Shown here piece after piece: positions 18,159 to 27,773 of a stretch of DNA of 64,000 nt; within the stretch, counting starts at the first letter, position 1, and the number at the start of each line of letters is the position of its first letter. The DNA comes from Rubritalea marina DSM 17716. Its GTDB lineage: Bacteria > Verrucomicrobiota > Verrucomicrobiia > Verrucomicrobiales > Akkermansiaceae. The translations under genes and the position numbers were made by a program. The notes beneath the pieces are model-generated. The model was given only the letters and a program-made list of their open reading frames with translations, did no database searches and was not told the DNA's origin. The stretch is taken from the NCBI RefSeq assembly GCF_000378105.1, contig NZ_KB899251.1, positions 62,001 to 126,000 on the forward strand, given 5' to 3'.

Positions 18159-19343
18159 TTAGCCTTGGACTGCTGCGACGATCTTTTGTGCTGCATCGTT
18201 GAGGTTGTCTGCGCCGATGACGGCGAGGTCGGACTCTTCGATGAGTTTCTTACCGAGTGCCACGTTGGTGCCTTCGAGGCGAACCACGAGTGGGATCTTG
18301 AGCTCAAGCTCAGCAGCAGCAGCGAGGATACCTTCTGCGATGATGTCACATTGCATGATGCCACCGAAGATGTTCACAAGGATGCCTTCGACCTTCGGGT
18401 CAGAAAGGATGATTTTGAATGCAGCAGAAACCTGCTCTTTGGTTGCGCCACCCCCTACGTCGAGGAAGTTTGCTGGGTCACCACCGAAGTGCTTGATGAT
18501 GTCCATGGTCGCCATGGCGAGACCTGCACCATTCACGAGACACGCGATGTTGCCGTCGAGACCGATGTAGTTGAGATCGAACTCAGAAGCTTCCACTTCG
18601 CGTGGATCTTCTTCTGTGGTGTCGCGCATTGCCACGATGTCTGGGTGACGGTAAAGCGCGTTGTCGTCGAAGCCGAACTTGGCGTCGAGTGCGAGCACGT
18701 TACCTTCCTGAGTCACTACGAGTGGGTTGATTTCCACCATGTCGCAGTCACAGGAGATGAAGAGCTTGAAGAGATTCTTGATGAGCTTAGCAAATTGCTT
18801 TGCTTGGTCGCCGGAGAGCTCGAGTGCTGCAGCGAGTTTGCGTACTTCGTATGGCTGGAGGCCAGCGAGTGGGTGAATGAACTGACGAACGATCTTTTCT
18901 GGTGTGCTTTCAGCGACTTCTTCGATGTCCATGCCGCCTTCTGTGGAGGCTACGATGACTGGGCGTGATGTTTCACGGTCGAGAAGGATCGCGAGGTAGA
19001 GTTCGCGCTCGATTGTTGCTGATTCAGCGATCATGACCTTGTTGACAAGGCGGCCCGCTTCACCGGTTTGGTGGGTGACGAGCGTCTGGCCAATCATCTT
19101 GCCAGCAAGCTCACCTGCTTCAGCTGCGTCTTTAGGGAAGTGAACTCCGCCCTTGAAGCCGTTTTTGAATGTGCCTTTACCGCGTCCACCAGCGTGAACC
19201 TGTGCTTTAATTACAAGATCGTTGCCGCCGATGGCTTCGGCTGCAGCTACCGCTTCTTCTGCTGTGCTAGCTACCTTGCCGTTAGGGCTTGGTACGCCGA
19301 ACTTTTCAAACAGTTCTTTAGCTTGATATTCGTGAATATTCAT
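18159..19343 (-). CDS. sucC: succinyl-CoA ligase beta subunit SucC
   Basis: This 394-residue beta subunit has the N-terminal ATP-grasp domain ([37 protein letters not shown]) and the C-terminal ligase domain ([32 protein letters not shown]). It binds the nucleotide and succinate and partners with SucD. The order sucC-sucD is standard, and a single terminator follows sucD. The promoter must lie within 19344-19610. Confidence 0.97.
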   Translation of the reverse strand: MNIHEYQAKELFEKFGVPSPNGKVASTAEEAVAAAEAIGGNDLVIKAQVHAGGRGKGTFKNGFKGGVHFPKDAAEAGELAGKMIGQTLVTHQTGEAGRLVNKVMIAESATIERELYLAILLDRETSRPVIVASTEGGMDIEEVAESTPEKIVRQFIHPLAGLQPYEVRKLAAALELSGDQAKQFAKLIKNLFKLFISCDCDMVEINPLVVTQEGNVLALDAKFGFDDNALYRHPDIVAMRDTTEEDPREVEASEFDLNYIGLDGNIACLVNGAGLAMATMDIIKHFGGDPANFLDVGGGATKEQVSAAFKIILSDPKVEGILVNIFGGIMQCDIIAEGILAAAAELELKIPLVVRLEGTNVALGKKLIEESDLAVIGADNLNDAAQKIVAAVQG

Positions 19344-19677
19344 GACTTAAAACGCCTTCGTGACGCATGGCGACACGCTAGATTTCACCTAACCAACGGT
19401 CAAGTTGAATTAGTGATTATGCGGCCAATTATTGATATTTAAGTCACTGCTGGCTCATCACATGGATCAATCTCATTCATGTGTGATGGGGGAGAAAATG
19501 GGCCAATGAGCGAGATCTCCCCAATATGAAGGAGGGGGTTTGAGAGGTGGTAAGGATGCTTTGGGTGTTGCGTGGCGGTGCTTGTGGGTGATTCTTCTTG
19601 GTTTAGTGTACAAAAAAACGCACCTGATTGATCAGGTGCGTTTGCTTTAAATGGTGTGTTGTTGGTGTGTGTGTGGC
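19344..19677. other. intergenic region with the rplQ terminator
   Basis: Between sucC and rplQ lie 334 bases without a gene. At 19612-19643 an A-run plus a near-perfect stem (CGCACCTGA / TCAGGTGCG, loop TTGA) forms the terminator of rpoA-rplQ on the minus strand. The rest presumably holds the sucC promoter; nothing else is clear. Confidence 0.8.
19612..19643 (-). terminator. Rho-independent terminator of rpoA-rplQ
   Basis: The stem CGCACCTGA (19619-19627) pairs with TCAGGTGCG (19632-19640) around a TTGA loop, with an A-run at 19612-19618 that becomes the U-run on the minus strand. It lies 34 bases beyond the rplQ stop. Confidence 0.85.
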
Positions 19678-20070
19678 TTATGCCTCAACCACTTCAACTT
19701 CTTCGACTTCAGCTGGTGCGTCTACCCATTCGATGAGAGCCATAGGAGCGGAGTCGCTCTGGCGAGCACCAAGCTTGATGATGCGGCAGTAACCACCTTG
19801 GCGGTCTGCAGCAGCTGGTGCGATTTCTTCGAAGAGTGCCTTCACTGCGTCCTTCTGCTGAAGGAATGCAACTGCCTGGCGGCGTGCGTGAAGATCGCCA
19901 CGCTTACCAAGAGTCACCATTTTCTCTGCAACTGGGCGGAGAGCTTTGGCTTTGGCGAGTGTGGTGCGGATCTTACCGTGCTCGATAAGGCTGCATGTAA
20001 GGTTGGATAGGAGTGAGCGGCGGTGTGCTGCGTCACGCTGGAGTTTGACTGTCTTGCGTCTTTTTCTCAT
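19678..20070 (-). CDS. rplQ: 50S ribosomal protein L17
   Basis: This 130-residue protein starts MRKRRKTVKLQRDAAHRRSLLSNL, with HGKIRTTLAKAKALRPVAEKMVTLGKRGDLHARRQ, the L17 core. The C-terminus is an acidic tail (EVEEVEVVEA). It begins 5 bases after rpoA, the usual bacterial rpoA-rplQ order. Confidence 0.97.
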   Translation of the reverse strand: MRKRRKTVKLQRDAAHRRSLLSNLTCSLIEHGKIRTTLAKAKALRPVAEKMVTLGKRGDLHARRQAVAFLQQKDAVKALFEEIAPAAADRQGGYCRIIKLGARQSDSAPMALIEWVDAPAEVEEVEVVEA

Positions 20071-20075
20071 CTTGG

Positions 20076-21206
20076 TTATTCGTCGTTAAGGTTCTGCGCG
20101 ATGAGGTCAGCGAGACCCACCGGTGCTTCTTCTTCAGCTCCTAGGCGTGGTGCAGGCACGGAGAGTGTCTGGCCAGTGAGGAGTGAAGGGTCGAAGGACA
20201 TTCCAAGGCCGAGACCAAGCTCGACAAGTTTGTCCTTAATTTCATTGAGAGATTTCTTACCGAAGTTACGGTACTTGAGCATCTCTGCTTCAGTCTTCAT
20301 GGCAAGCTGACCAACAGACGTGATGTTCGCGTTGTTGAGGCAGTTTGCAGCGCGTACTGAGAGTTCGATCTCGTTGACGCTCATGTTGAGTAGTTTCTTG
20401 AGGGCTGCGTTTTCTTCGCTCTGCTCTGGTTGTGCAGATTCGAACTCTACGGCATCGTCGTCGTAGTTGACGAATGCGTCGAGGTGGTGGCGAAGGATAG
20501 CGGATGCCTGAAGCAGTGCTTCAGGTGGGTCCACACGGCCGTCAGTCCAAACGTCGAGCACAAGCTTGTCGAAGTCAGTCATCTGACCCACACGAGTTTG
20601 GCCCACGGAGTACTTCACGCGAGTCACTGGTGAGAAGATGGAGTCGATCGCGATCACGCCGATTGGCATGTCTGGGCGCTTGTTTTCGTCACCAGTATTG
20701 AAGCCACGGCCAACCTTGATTTCAAATTCACAGTCGAACTTGGTCTTGCGGTCGAGTGTGCAGATGATTTGGTCCTTGTTAACAACTTCGTAGATGTTGT
20801 CGTCTTGGATGTCGCCTGCAGTGACAACGCCTTCTTTTTCGACTTGGAGCTTGAGGATGCGTGGTTCCTTAGCGTGGTGCTTGAACTTCACCTTCTTGAG
20901 GTTGAGGATGATGTCAGTGACATCTTCTACAACGCCAGCGAGGCTAGAGAATTCGTGTTGCACACCTGCGATACGTACAGATGTGATTGCAGCGCCTTCC
21001 AATGAGGAAAGGAGAACGCGGCGGAGTGAGTTGCCGATAGTGTGGCCAAATCCACGCTCGAATGGCTCGGCGGTGAATTGTGCGTAGGTATCAGTTTCAG
21101 TGTCCTCGTCTTTGATGACGCGGTTTGGCAATTCGAAGCGGTCGAGAAGGATTGCTTTCTTCTCTTCGGCTGTTTGTTCTTCAGTATTTGTCGTTTCTTC
21201 TGACAT
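20076..21206 (-). CDS. rpoA: RNA polymerase alpha subunit
   Basis: This 376-residue protein has the alpha N-terminal dimerisation domain (GFGHTIGNSLRRVLLSSLEGAAI, then VKYSVGQTRVGQMTDFDKL) and the C-terminal domain (LNNANITSVGQLAMKTEAEMLKYRNFGKKSLNEIKDKL) that contacts UP elements and activators. It is longer than E. coli alpha (329) because of extra N- and C-terminal residues. The usual upstream S13-S11-S4 genes are absent: the next gene upstream, phoH, is divergent, so rpoA-rplQ has its own promoter in the 231-base gap. Confidence 0.97.
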   Translation of the reverse strand: MSEETTNTEEQTAEEKKAILLDRFELPNRVIKDEDTETDTYAQFTAEPFERGFGHTIGNSLRRVLLSSLEGAAITSVRIAGVQHEFSSLAGVVEDVTDIILNLKKVKFKHHAKEPRILKLQVEKEGVVTAGDIQDDNIYEVVNKDQIICTLDRKTKFDCEFEIKVGRGFNTGDENKRPDMPIGVIAIDSIFSPVTRVKYSVGQTRVGQMTDFDKLVLDVWTDGRVDPPEALLQASAILRHHLDAFVNYDDDAVEFESAQPEQSEENAALKKLLNMSVNEIELSVRAANCLNNANITSVGQLAMKTEAEMLKYRNFGKKSLNEIKDKLVELGLGLGMSFDPSLLTGQTLSVPAPRLGAEEEAPVGLADLIAQNLNDE

Positions 21207-21437
21207 AATGTCTAGTAGTGCGTTGGGTTACCCTCTAGCGAGTGGTTGACCTTATCTCGATGAGATAGGCCATAGAGGACCTACAACGGTTGGACGGACT
21301 CGCGGGACGCGGAATTAAGGGGAGATTCCTCGAAATAGCAATAGTTTTTTCTCGGATATCTCTAATTTTTTCCACGATTGATGCGCGGCACGATGCTGTA
21401 GGGTTGCAAATTGGTAAAGTATTTGTTTAAGAGCCTT

Positions 21438-22415
21438 ATGGCCACGAGCGATCAAGTACAGGAGCGAATCGAGTATGAATCAGCACAATTTGTGCACGAC
21501 CTCTTTGCGAATGATTGTAAAAATGTGGTGAAGATGGGGCAGGTTCTTGGCTTGAAAGTGCTGAGTCGTGATGGTTGGGTCTTGTTACAAGGGGCCGAAG
21601 AGCAGGTGGAAAAGGCCAAGGATGCTTTAGAGGATTTGGAGGATGCGCTTCGAGTCGGCGGCGAAATCTCTGCTAAAGAATTTAACACGGCGCTGAAGGT
21701 GGTGCAGGGGCAAATGGATACGAAGGTGGCGAAGCTCGGGCAGGTCAAGATTCAGGGGGCGGCGGGGCGCAAGCCCGTTTCTCCGCGTTCAGCCCAGCAG
21801 CTCGCTTACCTCAATGCCATGGATTGCCATGATGTGACTTTTGGTCTGGGTCCGGCTGGTACGGGGAAAACTTACCTTGCGATGGCTAAAGCTTTAGCAA
21901 TGTTGAAGGAAAAGCAGGTGCACCGGATTGTGCTCACGCGTCCTGCGGTGGAGGCAGGTGAGGCTTTAGGATTCCTTCCGGGAGATATGCAGGAGAAGGT
22001 GGCTCCATACTTGCGGCCGCTGTATGATGCGATGCAGGACATGCTCGATCCAGATCTCAGCAAACGCTACCTGGAAGACGGGACGGTCGAGATCGCTCCA
22101 TTGGCTTACATGCGCGGCAGGACCTTAGCGAATGCTTTTATCATTCTTGATGAGGCTCAGAACACCACACCAGAACAGCTTTATATGTTGCTCACGCGCA
22201 TTGGCGAAGGTTCATGCTGTGTGGTCACGGGGGATCAATCGCAAATTGATTTGAAGAAGGGGATGCGCTCGGGCTTGTCTGAGGCTGTGCAGGCTCTCAA
22301 GGACATTGATGGGGTGAGCTTCATCCGTTTCAGTGCTACCGACGTGGTGCGCCATCCGGTGGTAGAGCGTATTATCACGGCTTATGACCGAGTGCGCGGG
22401 TCGGAGAATCAATAG
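21438..22415 (+). CDS. phoH: PhoH-like ATPase
   Basis: This 325-residue protein has a KH-like N-terminal region (VVKMGQVLGLKVLSRDGWVLLQG) and the PhoH NTPase domain. Walker A is GPAGTGKT at 138-145, Walker B is AFIILDEAQN with Asp238-Glu239, and GDQSQIDL and SGLSEA follow. PhoH proteins are RNA-linked ATPases, in many bacteria next to ybeY; ybeY is not adjacent here. ATG 21438 was chosen over an in-frame TTG at 21411. Confidence 0.92.
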   Translation: MATSDQVQERIEYESAQFVHDLFANDCKNVVKMGQVLGLKVLSRDGWVLLQGAEEQVEKAKDALEDLEDALRVGGEISAKEFNTALKVVQGQMDTKVAKLGQVKIQGAAGRKPVSPRSAQQLAYLNAMDCHDVTFGLGPAGTGKTYLAMAKALAMLKEKQVHRIVLTRPAVEAGEALGFLPGDMQEKVAPYLRPLYDAMQDMLDPDLSKRYLEDGTVEIAPLAYMRGRTLANAFIILDEAQNTTPEQLYMLLTRIGEGSCCVVTGDQSQIDLKKGMRSGLSEAVQALKDIDGVSFIRFSATDVVRHPVVERIITAYDRVRGSENQ

Positions 22416-22645
22416 ATAGAGGCGTCTGCGAGCCCAGTGGCAGTACCCAGAGTGCTCCAGCGTTCTGAGGCAAGGCGTCAAGTTGACCAGTCAGTTGCTG
22501 AGAGTGTGTGAATCCGCAACTCGATCGTAGGGGTGAGTTGCTCTTGGGGCGGAAATGTCACATGGTTCAGCTGTGTTGCTGTGATGGTGCTTGTACAGTT
22601 TAGCTAGAATCATTAGGTATTAGACAGTAACTAACTAACAATCAC

Positions 22646-23161
22646 ATGAGCCAATTTTCACCATTGACCACCGCCGTTGCTCTCGGAGCGCTTGTTTCGC
22701 TCTCATCATGCATCAAGAAGACCTACACCTTCGAGCTTCCGTCATTTTCCCCTAGTCTTGAGCCTGTAGCTGCTCCAGCGCAATCTTCTTCCACTGAGAA
22801 GAATGCTGCGGCTGCGGCGACGACAACCGCTGCCTCTGCGGGCGCTGCTGTCTCAGACGAAGACTCAATGCCGAAGCCGGTGATTTATTACACTGCTGAC
22901 GATGTGACCATCTACGAAGAAGCACCAAAAGGGCGCGCCTATGAGGTGCTTGGTGAAGTGAGTGGCAAGTCCAGCGACAAGATTGTGCTCGGTGGTAGTG
23001 AAGATATTATGATGGCACACCTTCAGGTGCAGGCCAAAAAGATGGGCGCGGATGCGATCATCATGAAGTCACTTGAAAAGGGCTTCTTGGGCATCAAGAA
23101 AGGTAGCGATCGTGGCATGCACCCTAGCTCAGCCACTGCGACTGCCATCAAGTTTAAGTAA
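22646..23161 (+). CDS. putative lipoprotein with an RcsF/YbjQ-like domain
   Basis: This 171-residue protein has a signal peptide with a lipobox-like LSSC ending at Cys22, then an Ala/Thr/Ser-rich linker (about 45-72) and a C-terminal domain with RAYEVLGEVSGKSSD and LQVQAKKMGADAIIM. The last pattern (repeated small residues, then GADAI) resembles bacterial lipoprotein domains of the YbjQ/RcsF/DUF4156 group. It is probably anchored in the outer membrane facing the periplasm. The function is unknown. It stands alone between phoH and rpmE. Confidence 0.7.
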   Translation: MSQFSPLTTAVALGALVSLSSCIKKTYTFELPSFSPSLEPVAAPAQSSSTEKNAAAAATTTAASAGAAVSDEDSMPKPVIYYTADDVTIYEEAPKGRAYEVLGEVSGKSSDKIVLGGSEDIMMAHLQVQAKKMGADAIIMKSLEKGFLGIKKGSDRGMHPSSATATAIKFK

Positions 23162-23306
23162 GCTTTAAAGCCGGGCTTTTCTCATCGGGTACCCTTGCAT
23201 CGCGTGAGGGTGCTTGTTTGCTGTTGGCTGCAAACGCACAAGGTATCGGCCCGGTGCACTCTCTGAGTTGCCGCCTCGCAGCGGGAGCAAGCGGGCTATT
23301 AGGCGT

Positions 23307-23338
23307 AAAAAAAATCCCCGCTAGATTGACTAGCGAGG
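23307..23338 (-). terminator. Rho-independent terminator of rpmE2
   Basis: The stem CGCTAG (23319-23324) pairs with CTAGCG (23330-23335), extended by flanking C/G bases, with an eight-A run at its left that is the U-run on the minus strand. It lies about 50 bases past the L31 stop. Confidence 0.75.
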
Positions 23339-23386
23339 ACTTTGGAAAATCGTTGGTGTTCAGTGAGCGAACACGCACTCGGCCGC

Positions 23387-23659
23387 TTAAGCGTTGAGTG
23401 ATGGCTTCTTGGCGCGACGAACAGCACCGAAACGCTTCTGGAACTTGTCGATACGACCTTCAGTATCCACGAAGGTAGATTTACCAGTGTAGAATGGGTG
23501 AGTGTCTGCAGTGATACCAGTGGAGATCACGAAGTACTCTACACCGTCTACTGTTTCAGTTGTGTCGGACTTGGCGGTGGAGCGTGTGAAGTAACGCTTA
23601 CCGGAAGTCATGTCTTGGAAGATTACTGGGTGGTAATCAGGATGGATATCAGCTTTCAT
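23387..23659 (-). CDS. rpmE2: 50S ribosomal protein L31, type B
   Basis: This 90-residue protein begins MKADIHPDYHPVIFQD and contains SGKRYFTRST, THPFYTGKSTFVDTEGRIDKFQKRFG. It has no CxxC zinc ligands, so it is the zinc-free type B L31. In many bacteria this form is induced by zinc shortage; no Zur site was recognised here, and it may be the only L31 of this organism. It is divergent from dapA. Confidence 0.95.
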   Translation of the reverse strand: MKADIHPDYHPVIFQDMTSGKRYFTRSTAKSDTTETVDGVEYFVISTGITADTHPFYTGKSTFVDTEGRIDKFQKRFGAVRRAKKPSLNA

Positions 23660-23796
23660 AGTCTTGATAATGTTGTGCCACGTTTCCGTCGCGGCGGGAG
23701 TGGTGATTTACAAGGTAATTTTAGGATGTCAACTCCATAGTGTCATCAAAGCGTCTGCACTCTTGACTAGTGAAGCTTGTTGTCTAGTCTGGCGCC

Positions 23797-24675
23797 ATGT
23801 TCGCAGGCACGCACACAGCAATTATAACCCCATTCCGCGATGGGCAGGTAGACGAATCCGCTTTTAGAGCACTGATAGAGAAGCAAGTTGCCGGCGGTGT
23901 CGAGGGGATCGTACCAGTTGGTACTACTGGTGAATCGCCGACATTGGACCCGCAGGAGCACCTCGAAGTGATCCGTATTGCTGTAGATGCTGCAGCTGGC
24001 CGCGTGAAGGTCATTGCCGGTACTGGAGCAAATTCCACAGCTGAAGCGATTCAGCTCACAGAGGAAGCTGAAGCTCTCGGAGCCGATGCCTCGTTGCAGG
24101 TCACTCCATATTACAACAAGCCCTCTCAGGAAGGATTGTTCCAGCACTTCCGCGCAGTGGCTGAGAGCACCCAGCTTCCCATCATGCTTTATTCAGTGCC
24201 GGGCCGCTCTGTGGTAGAGATTGCCCCTGAGACAGCAGCACGACTTGCCGCTGAGTGTGATAATATCATTTCAATCAAAGAGGCTGGAGGCAATCCGGAT
24301 CGTGTGGACGAGCTCAAGGCGGCTTTGCCCGATGGCTTCGAAATTCTATCAGGCGATGACCCACTGACCATCGAGTTCATGAAGCGTGGTGCTTGTGGTG
24401 TGGTATCGGTGGCATCCAATATCGTGCCAGAAGTTGTGGTGAAGTTGGTCAATGCGATGCGCGCCAACGACCCAACGGCCGCTCAGGCGGTGCAAGACCA
24501 GTACGTGGATCTACTCAGCACCTTGATGTCGGTGGAGACCAACCCGATGCCGATCAAAGCCGCCGCTGCGCTCATGGGGCTGTGCTCTGATGAAGTGCGT
24601 CTTCCGCTCTTGCCACTTCCTTCGGACAAGCTAGAAGTTGTGCGTCAGCTTCTCAGTAAATACGATCTCGTATAA
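23797..24675 (+). CDS. dapA: 4-hydroxy-tetrahydrodipicolinate synthase
   Basis: This 292-residue TIM-barrel enzyme condenses pyruvate with aspartate semialdehyde, the first committed step to diaminopimelate and lysine. The Schiff-base lysine is Lys161 in IISIKEAGGN. VGTTGESPTL (41-50) and the Tyr132 of MLYSVPGRS complete the active site; Ser replaces the more common Asn after Tyr. It is followed 92 bases later by dapB on the same strand. Confidence 0.96.
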   Translation: MFAGTHTAIITPFRDGQVDESAFRALIEKQVAGGVEGIVPVGTTGESPTLDPQEHLEVIRIAVDAAAGRVKVIAGTGANSTAEAIQLTEEAEALGADASLQVTPYYNKPSQEGLFQHFRAVAESTQLPIMLYSVPGRSVVEIAPETAARLAAECDNIISIKEAGGNPDRVDELKAALPDGFEILSGDDPLTIEFMKRGACGVVSVASNIVPEVVVKLVNAMRANDPTAAQAVQDQYVDLLSTLMSVETNPMPIKAAAALMGLCSDEVRLPLLPLPSDKLEVVRQLLSKYDLV

Positions 24676-24767
24676 ACCTTTTTTGAACGCCCAACAGCGC
24701 CAGAAGTTTTTACGCTTTCCTTGTCTGGGCATCCATTGATCATTCCATCCCTAAATCATCCTTTAAT

Positions 24768-25505
24768 ATGACAGAACTTCTTATTCTTGGTCGCTCTGGC
24801 CGTATGGGCCAAGCACTCGTGGAGGCTGCCGAAGTTGACCCCGGCGCCACCGTAACAAAGACTCACGACACTGGTGAGGACTTGCAGACTGCATTTGACG
24901 GTGTCAATGCGGCTATCGATTTCACCGTTCACTTCTTCACGGATGAAGTGTTGGCAGCAGCGATTGCCAAGAACGTGCCACTGGTGATTGGCACCACAGG
25001 GCACACTGACGAGGAACGTGCGCGCATCGTCGAGGCATCCAAGCAGCTCCCGATCGTTTTCGCCGCCAACTACTCCATCGGAGTCAACACCTTGTTCTAT
25101 CTCACCCAGAAGGCTGCGGAGATCCTCGGCAATGACACCTTTGATATTGAAGTCACCGAAATGCACCACAAGCATAAGATTGACTCGCCCTCAGGTACCG
25201 CACGTCGCTTGCTAGAGATTCTCAATGACGCGACAGGCACGAGCTATGAAGATGATGTGACTCACGGCCGCGAGGGCAATATCGGCCCGCGCCCTAGCAA
25301 GGAGATCGGCATGCACACCCTACGTGGGGGAGATGTCGTTGGTGATCACACCGTGATGTTCGCTGCAGATGGCGAGCGTGTGGAGCTCACGCACAAGGCT
25401 TCTAGCCGCCTTACCTTCGCAGGAGGTGCCGTGCGCGCGGCACAGTGGGTGCAGGACAAGCCAGCTGGTCTCTACGACATGCAGGACGTGCTGGGCTTGA
25501 AGTAA
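24768..25505 (+). CDS. dapB: 4-hydroxy-tetrahydrodipicolinate reductase
   Basis: This 245-residue NAD(P)H reductase performs the step after DapA. The nucleotide loop is GRSGRMG at 8-14 (often GAxGRMG elsewhere). The catalytic motif EMHHKHKIDSPSGTA gives His133 and Lys137, the expected pair. ANYSIGVN and THKASSR are further family signatures. It is slightly shorter than the E. coli enzyme (273). A strong terminator follows. Confidence 0.96.
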   Translation: MTELLILGRSGRMGQALVEAAEVDPGATVTKTHDTGEDLQTAFDGVNAAIDFTVHFFTDEVLAAAIAKNVPLVIGTTGHTDEERARIVEASKQLPIVFAANYSIGVNTLFYLTQKAAEILGNDTFDIEVTEMHHKHKIDSPSGTARRLLEILNDATGTSYEDDVTHGREGNIGPRPSKEIGMHTLRGGDVVGDHTVMFAADGERVELTHKASSRLTFAGGAVRAAQWVQDKPAGLYDMQDVLGLK

Positions 25506-25541
25506 TTCAAGAGTACCTGCGCGACAATGAAACTTTAGATC

Positions 25542-25583
25542 AGTGGAGAGGCCGGATCATCCCCATCGCCTCTCCACTTTTTT
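25542..25583 (+). terminator. Rho-independent terminator of dapB
   Basis: A perfect 11-bp stem (AGTGGAGAGGC at 25542-25552 with GCCTCTCCACT at 25568-25578) is followed by six T residues. It separates dapAB from folK, which starts 30 bases later. Confidence 0.9.
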
Positions 25584-25613
25584 GTACCATTGAATCACAC
25601 TATTTAGCGGTCG

Positions 25614-26117
25614 ATGAGAACGGGCATTGCATTGGGTTCCAATTTGGGTGAGCGCCTGCAGCATCTGGCTGAGGCGAAAGAACGGATTCAACAGATTCCT
25701 GGTGTGGTGGCACTGGGCCCGGTGTCCTCGGTCTTTAGTAGCGACCCTGTCGATTGCCCACCTGGTTCACCAGAATTCTACAATGCGGTGCTTGAGCTCA
25801 CATTCGATGGGGAGCCCTTGGCTTTATTGGATGCTCTGCAGCGCATTGAGGTGGAAATGGGGCGTCCGAGTGCGCACGGGGTGAATGCGCCTCGCACCAT
25901 CGACCTCGATATCCTTTATATGGGTGAGCTCGTTCTCAAGTGGCCGCGTTTGGTCATACCGCATCCACGCTTGCAACACCGCCGCTTTGTGCTAGAGCCC
26001 TTGGTGCAAATTGCTCCCGAGCTCGTCTTGCCCGAGTCCGAGAAACCGATGGAGTGGCATTTCCAAGAATTACAGAGTGGAGAACGCCCCCTGATCATGG
26101 TATCCGAGACTTGGTAA
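25614..26117 (+). CDS. folK: HPPK, 2-amino-4-hydroxy-6-hydroxymethyldihydropteridine pyrophosphokinase
   Basis: This 167-residue enzyme transfers pyrophosphate from ATP to the pterin, the step before dihydropteroate synthase in folate synthesis. It begins MRTGIALGSNLGER, the family start. The metal-binding motif is NAPRTIDLDIL with Asp97 and Asp99, and VIPHPRLQHRRFVLEPL is the conserved C-terminal signature. It precedes panB by 42 bases, so the two may be co-transcribed. folB and folP are not in the window. Confidence 0.96.
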   Translation: MRTGIALGSNLGERLQHLAEAKERIQQIPGVVALGPVSSVFSSDPVDCPPGSPEFYNAVLELTFDGEPLALLDALQRIEVEMGRPSAHGVNAPRTIDLDILYMGELVLKWPRLVIPHPRLQHRRFVLEPLVQIAPELVLPESEKPMEWHFQELQSGERPLIMVSETW

Positions 26118-26159
26118 GCCGATACCCAGAGCGAGATTGCCCGGGATAGATATTGAACC

Positions 26160-26924
26160 ATGAGCACCACCAGCCAAGCCAAAGCCGAGAGGCTCCGCCA
26201 GAGCAAAGGGCAGCAGAAGATTGCCTGCCTCACCGCCTATGATTACCCAACGGCACGCTTGCTTGACGAAGCTGGTATCGATTTGTTGTTGGTAGGTGAT
26301 TCGCTTGGCATGGTCGTGCTTGGCTACCCTGACACCACTCACGTCACCATGCAGCATATGCTGCACCACGTGGCTGCCGTGGCGCGTGGCAACACCAATG
26401 CCCTGGTGGTGGGAGACCTGCCGATCCATTCCTACGATAGTCCCGCAGAGGCTCTGGAAAATGCCCAGCTCTTGGTCGACGCAGGCGCCGATGCTGTGAA
26501 GCTAGAAGGTGGTGTTCGCCAGGCTGAAAAGGTCAAGGCTATCGTCGATGCTGGCATCCCAGTCTTTGGCCATATGGGCATGCTACCTCAGCGTGTTCTC
26601 GAAGAAGGAGGCTACAAAAAGAAGGGGAAGTCCGAGGCCGAGTACGAAGCAATCCTAGAAGGATGTCGGGCCCTCGAAAACGCCGGAGTCTTTGCCATTG
26701 TACTCGAGAGTGTTGTGCCGGCCACCGCCCAACGCCTCACCGAGCAATTGAGTGTCCCCACCATCGGCATCGGCTGTGGTGACAACACATGCGACGGCGA
26801 AGTTGCCGTCATCACCGACCTCGTGGGTGGCTACCCTTGGTTTGTCCCGCCCTTCGCCAAGCCGCAGGCAAACATCTCTAGCGATATCGCTCAGGCCGCT
26901 GTTCGCTACAAAGGACAAGTCTAG
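26160..26924 (+). CDS. panB: 3-methyl-2-oxobutanoate hydroxymethyltransferase
   Basis: This 254-residue enzyme makes ketopantoate from 2-oxoisovalerate and methylene-tetrahydrofolate, the first step of pantothenate synthesis. Conserved segments are CLTAYDYPTARLLDEAGID, LLVGDSLGMVVLGY, VVGDLPIHSY, AVKLEGG, VFGHMGMLPQ and the VLESVVP Glu. Metal ligands are the Asp of VGDS and of VGDLP. Pairing with folK is sensible because the cofactor is a folate, but panC is not next to it. Its last 4 bases overlap the convergent SGNH hydrolase gene. Confidence 0.96.
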   Translation: MSTTSQAKAERLRQSKGQQKIACLTAYDYPTARLLDEAGIDLLLVGDSLGMVVLGYPDTTHVTMQHMLHHVAAVARGNTNALVVGDLPIHSYDSPAEALENAQLLVDAGADAVKLEGGVRQAEKVKAIVDAGIPVFGHMGMLPQRVLEEGGYKKKGKSEAEYEAILEGCRALENAGVFAIVLESVVPATAQRLTEQLSVPTIGIGCGDNTCDGEVAVITDLVGGYPWFVPPFAKPQANISSDIAQAAVRYKGQV

Positions 26925-27664
26925 CTCTTCTGAGAGAGTGGGCACAGCGCCTCAAGCCAGCTTCTGGCGATGAGCTCATGGCCTTGGGGTAGTGGGTGGA
27001 TGCCATCCCAGATCCAGTGCTCTGGGGGGGCTAGTTCCGTGGCGGCATCGAAGATCGCTTGGGTCTGGATGTGCACGGCATTGTAATCCGCGGCCAGCTT
27101 GTCCACGATGGCGCCGAGCTTGTCGGTGGCACTGCGTCTTGCCTTCCATGCTTGTTCACTTTTTAGCCCACCGCTGCGCAGCACGAAGGGATCGAGCATG
27201 ACGAGCCGCAGCTGCGAGTTTGCGGCCAAACTGGCATCTAGCAATTGGCGGTAATTTGCTTCAAATTCCTGAGGCGTGATCCCTTTGCCCACATCATTGG
27301 TTCCGATGAGAATGCTGAGCAAGTCTGGCTTGATGTCGATCGCATCTTTCTGCCAGCGTTTTTTCAGGTCTTGCGTGGTGTTGCCGCTGATTCCACGGTT
27401 GTAGAATTCGAGCTTGGCCTCCGGCATGTCCACCCCGAGCCGGGCTGCCAATAGAAACACATAGCTGTGACCCAAGTAATGGTTGCGGTCGCGTTGGTTG
27501 CGCCCCCATTGCATGTCGGTGATCGAGTCGCCCTGGAACAAGAGGCGACTCCCAGCTACCAATCCTATGCTTGTTTTACTTGGTGCAGCCTTGGCCGATG
27601 AACCTAGAGCCGCCGCTCCCGCTGCGACTACAGAACGTGTGAGAAATGATCGCCTGTCTAACAT
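26921..27664 (-). CDS. exported SGNH/GDSL hydrolase
   Basis: This 247-residue protein starts with a twin-arginine-like signal (DRRSFLTRSVVAAGAAALGSSAKA), then has the SGNH esterase blocks: FQGDSITD with nucleophile Ser47, the Gly of NRGISGNT, IGTNDVG, and DGIHP with Asp220 and His223. Such enzymes remove acyl groups from carbohydrates or lipids outside the cytoplasm. The substrate is unknown. No sugar-degradation cluster surrounds it. Confidence 0.88.
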   Translation of the reverse strand: MLDRRSFLTRSVVAAGAAALGSSAKAAPSKTSIGLVAGSRLLFQGDSITDMQWGRNQRDRNHYLGHSYVFLLAARLGVDMPEAKLEFYNRGISGNTTQDLKKRWQKDAIDIKPDLLSILIGTNDVGKGITPQEFEANYRQLLDASLAANSQLRLVMLDPFVLRSGGLKSEQAWKARRSATDKLGAIVDKLAADYNAVHIQTQAIFDAATELAPPEHWIWDGIHPLPQGHELIARSWLEALCPLSQKS

Positions 27665-27773
27665 AGTTTTATAGATACTCAGTGAGCTCCTCCTGTCTTA
27701 CAGATGTTGTGGCGCACGCTAGCTATCGCGAGCGCAGTCCGAAAGTGAGCACCCTAGGTTCTGAAGAAGGCTT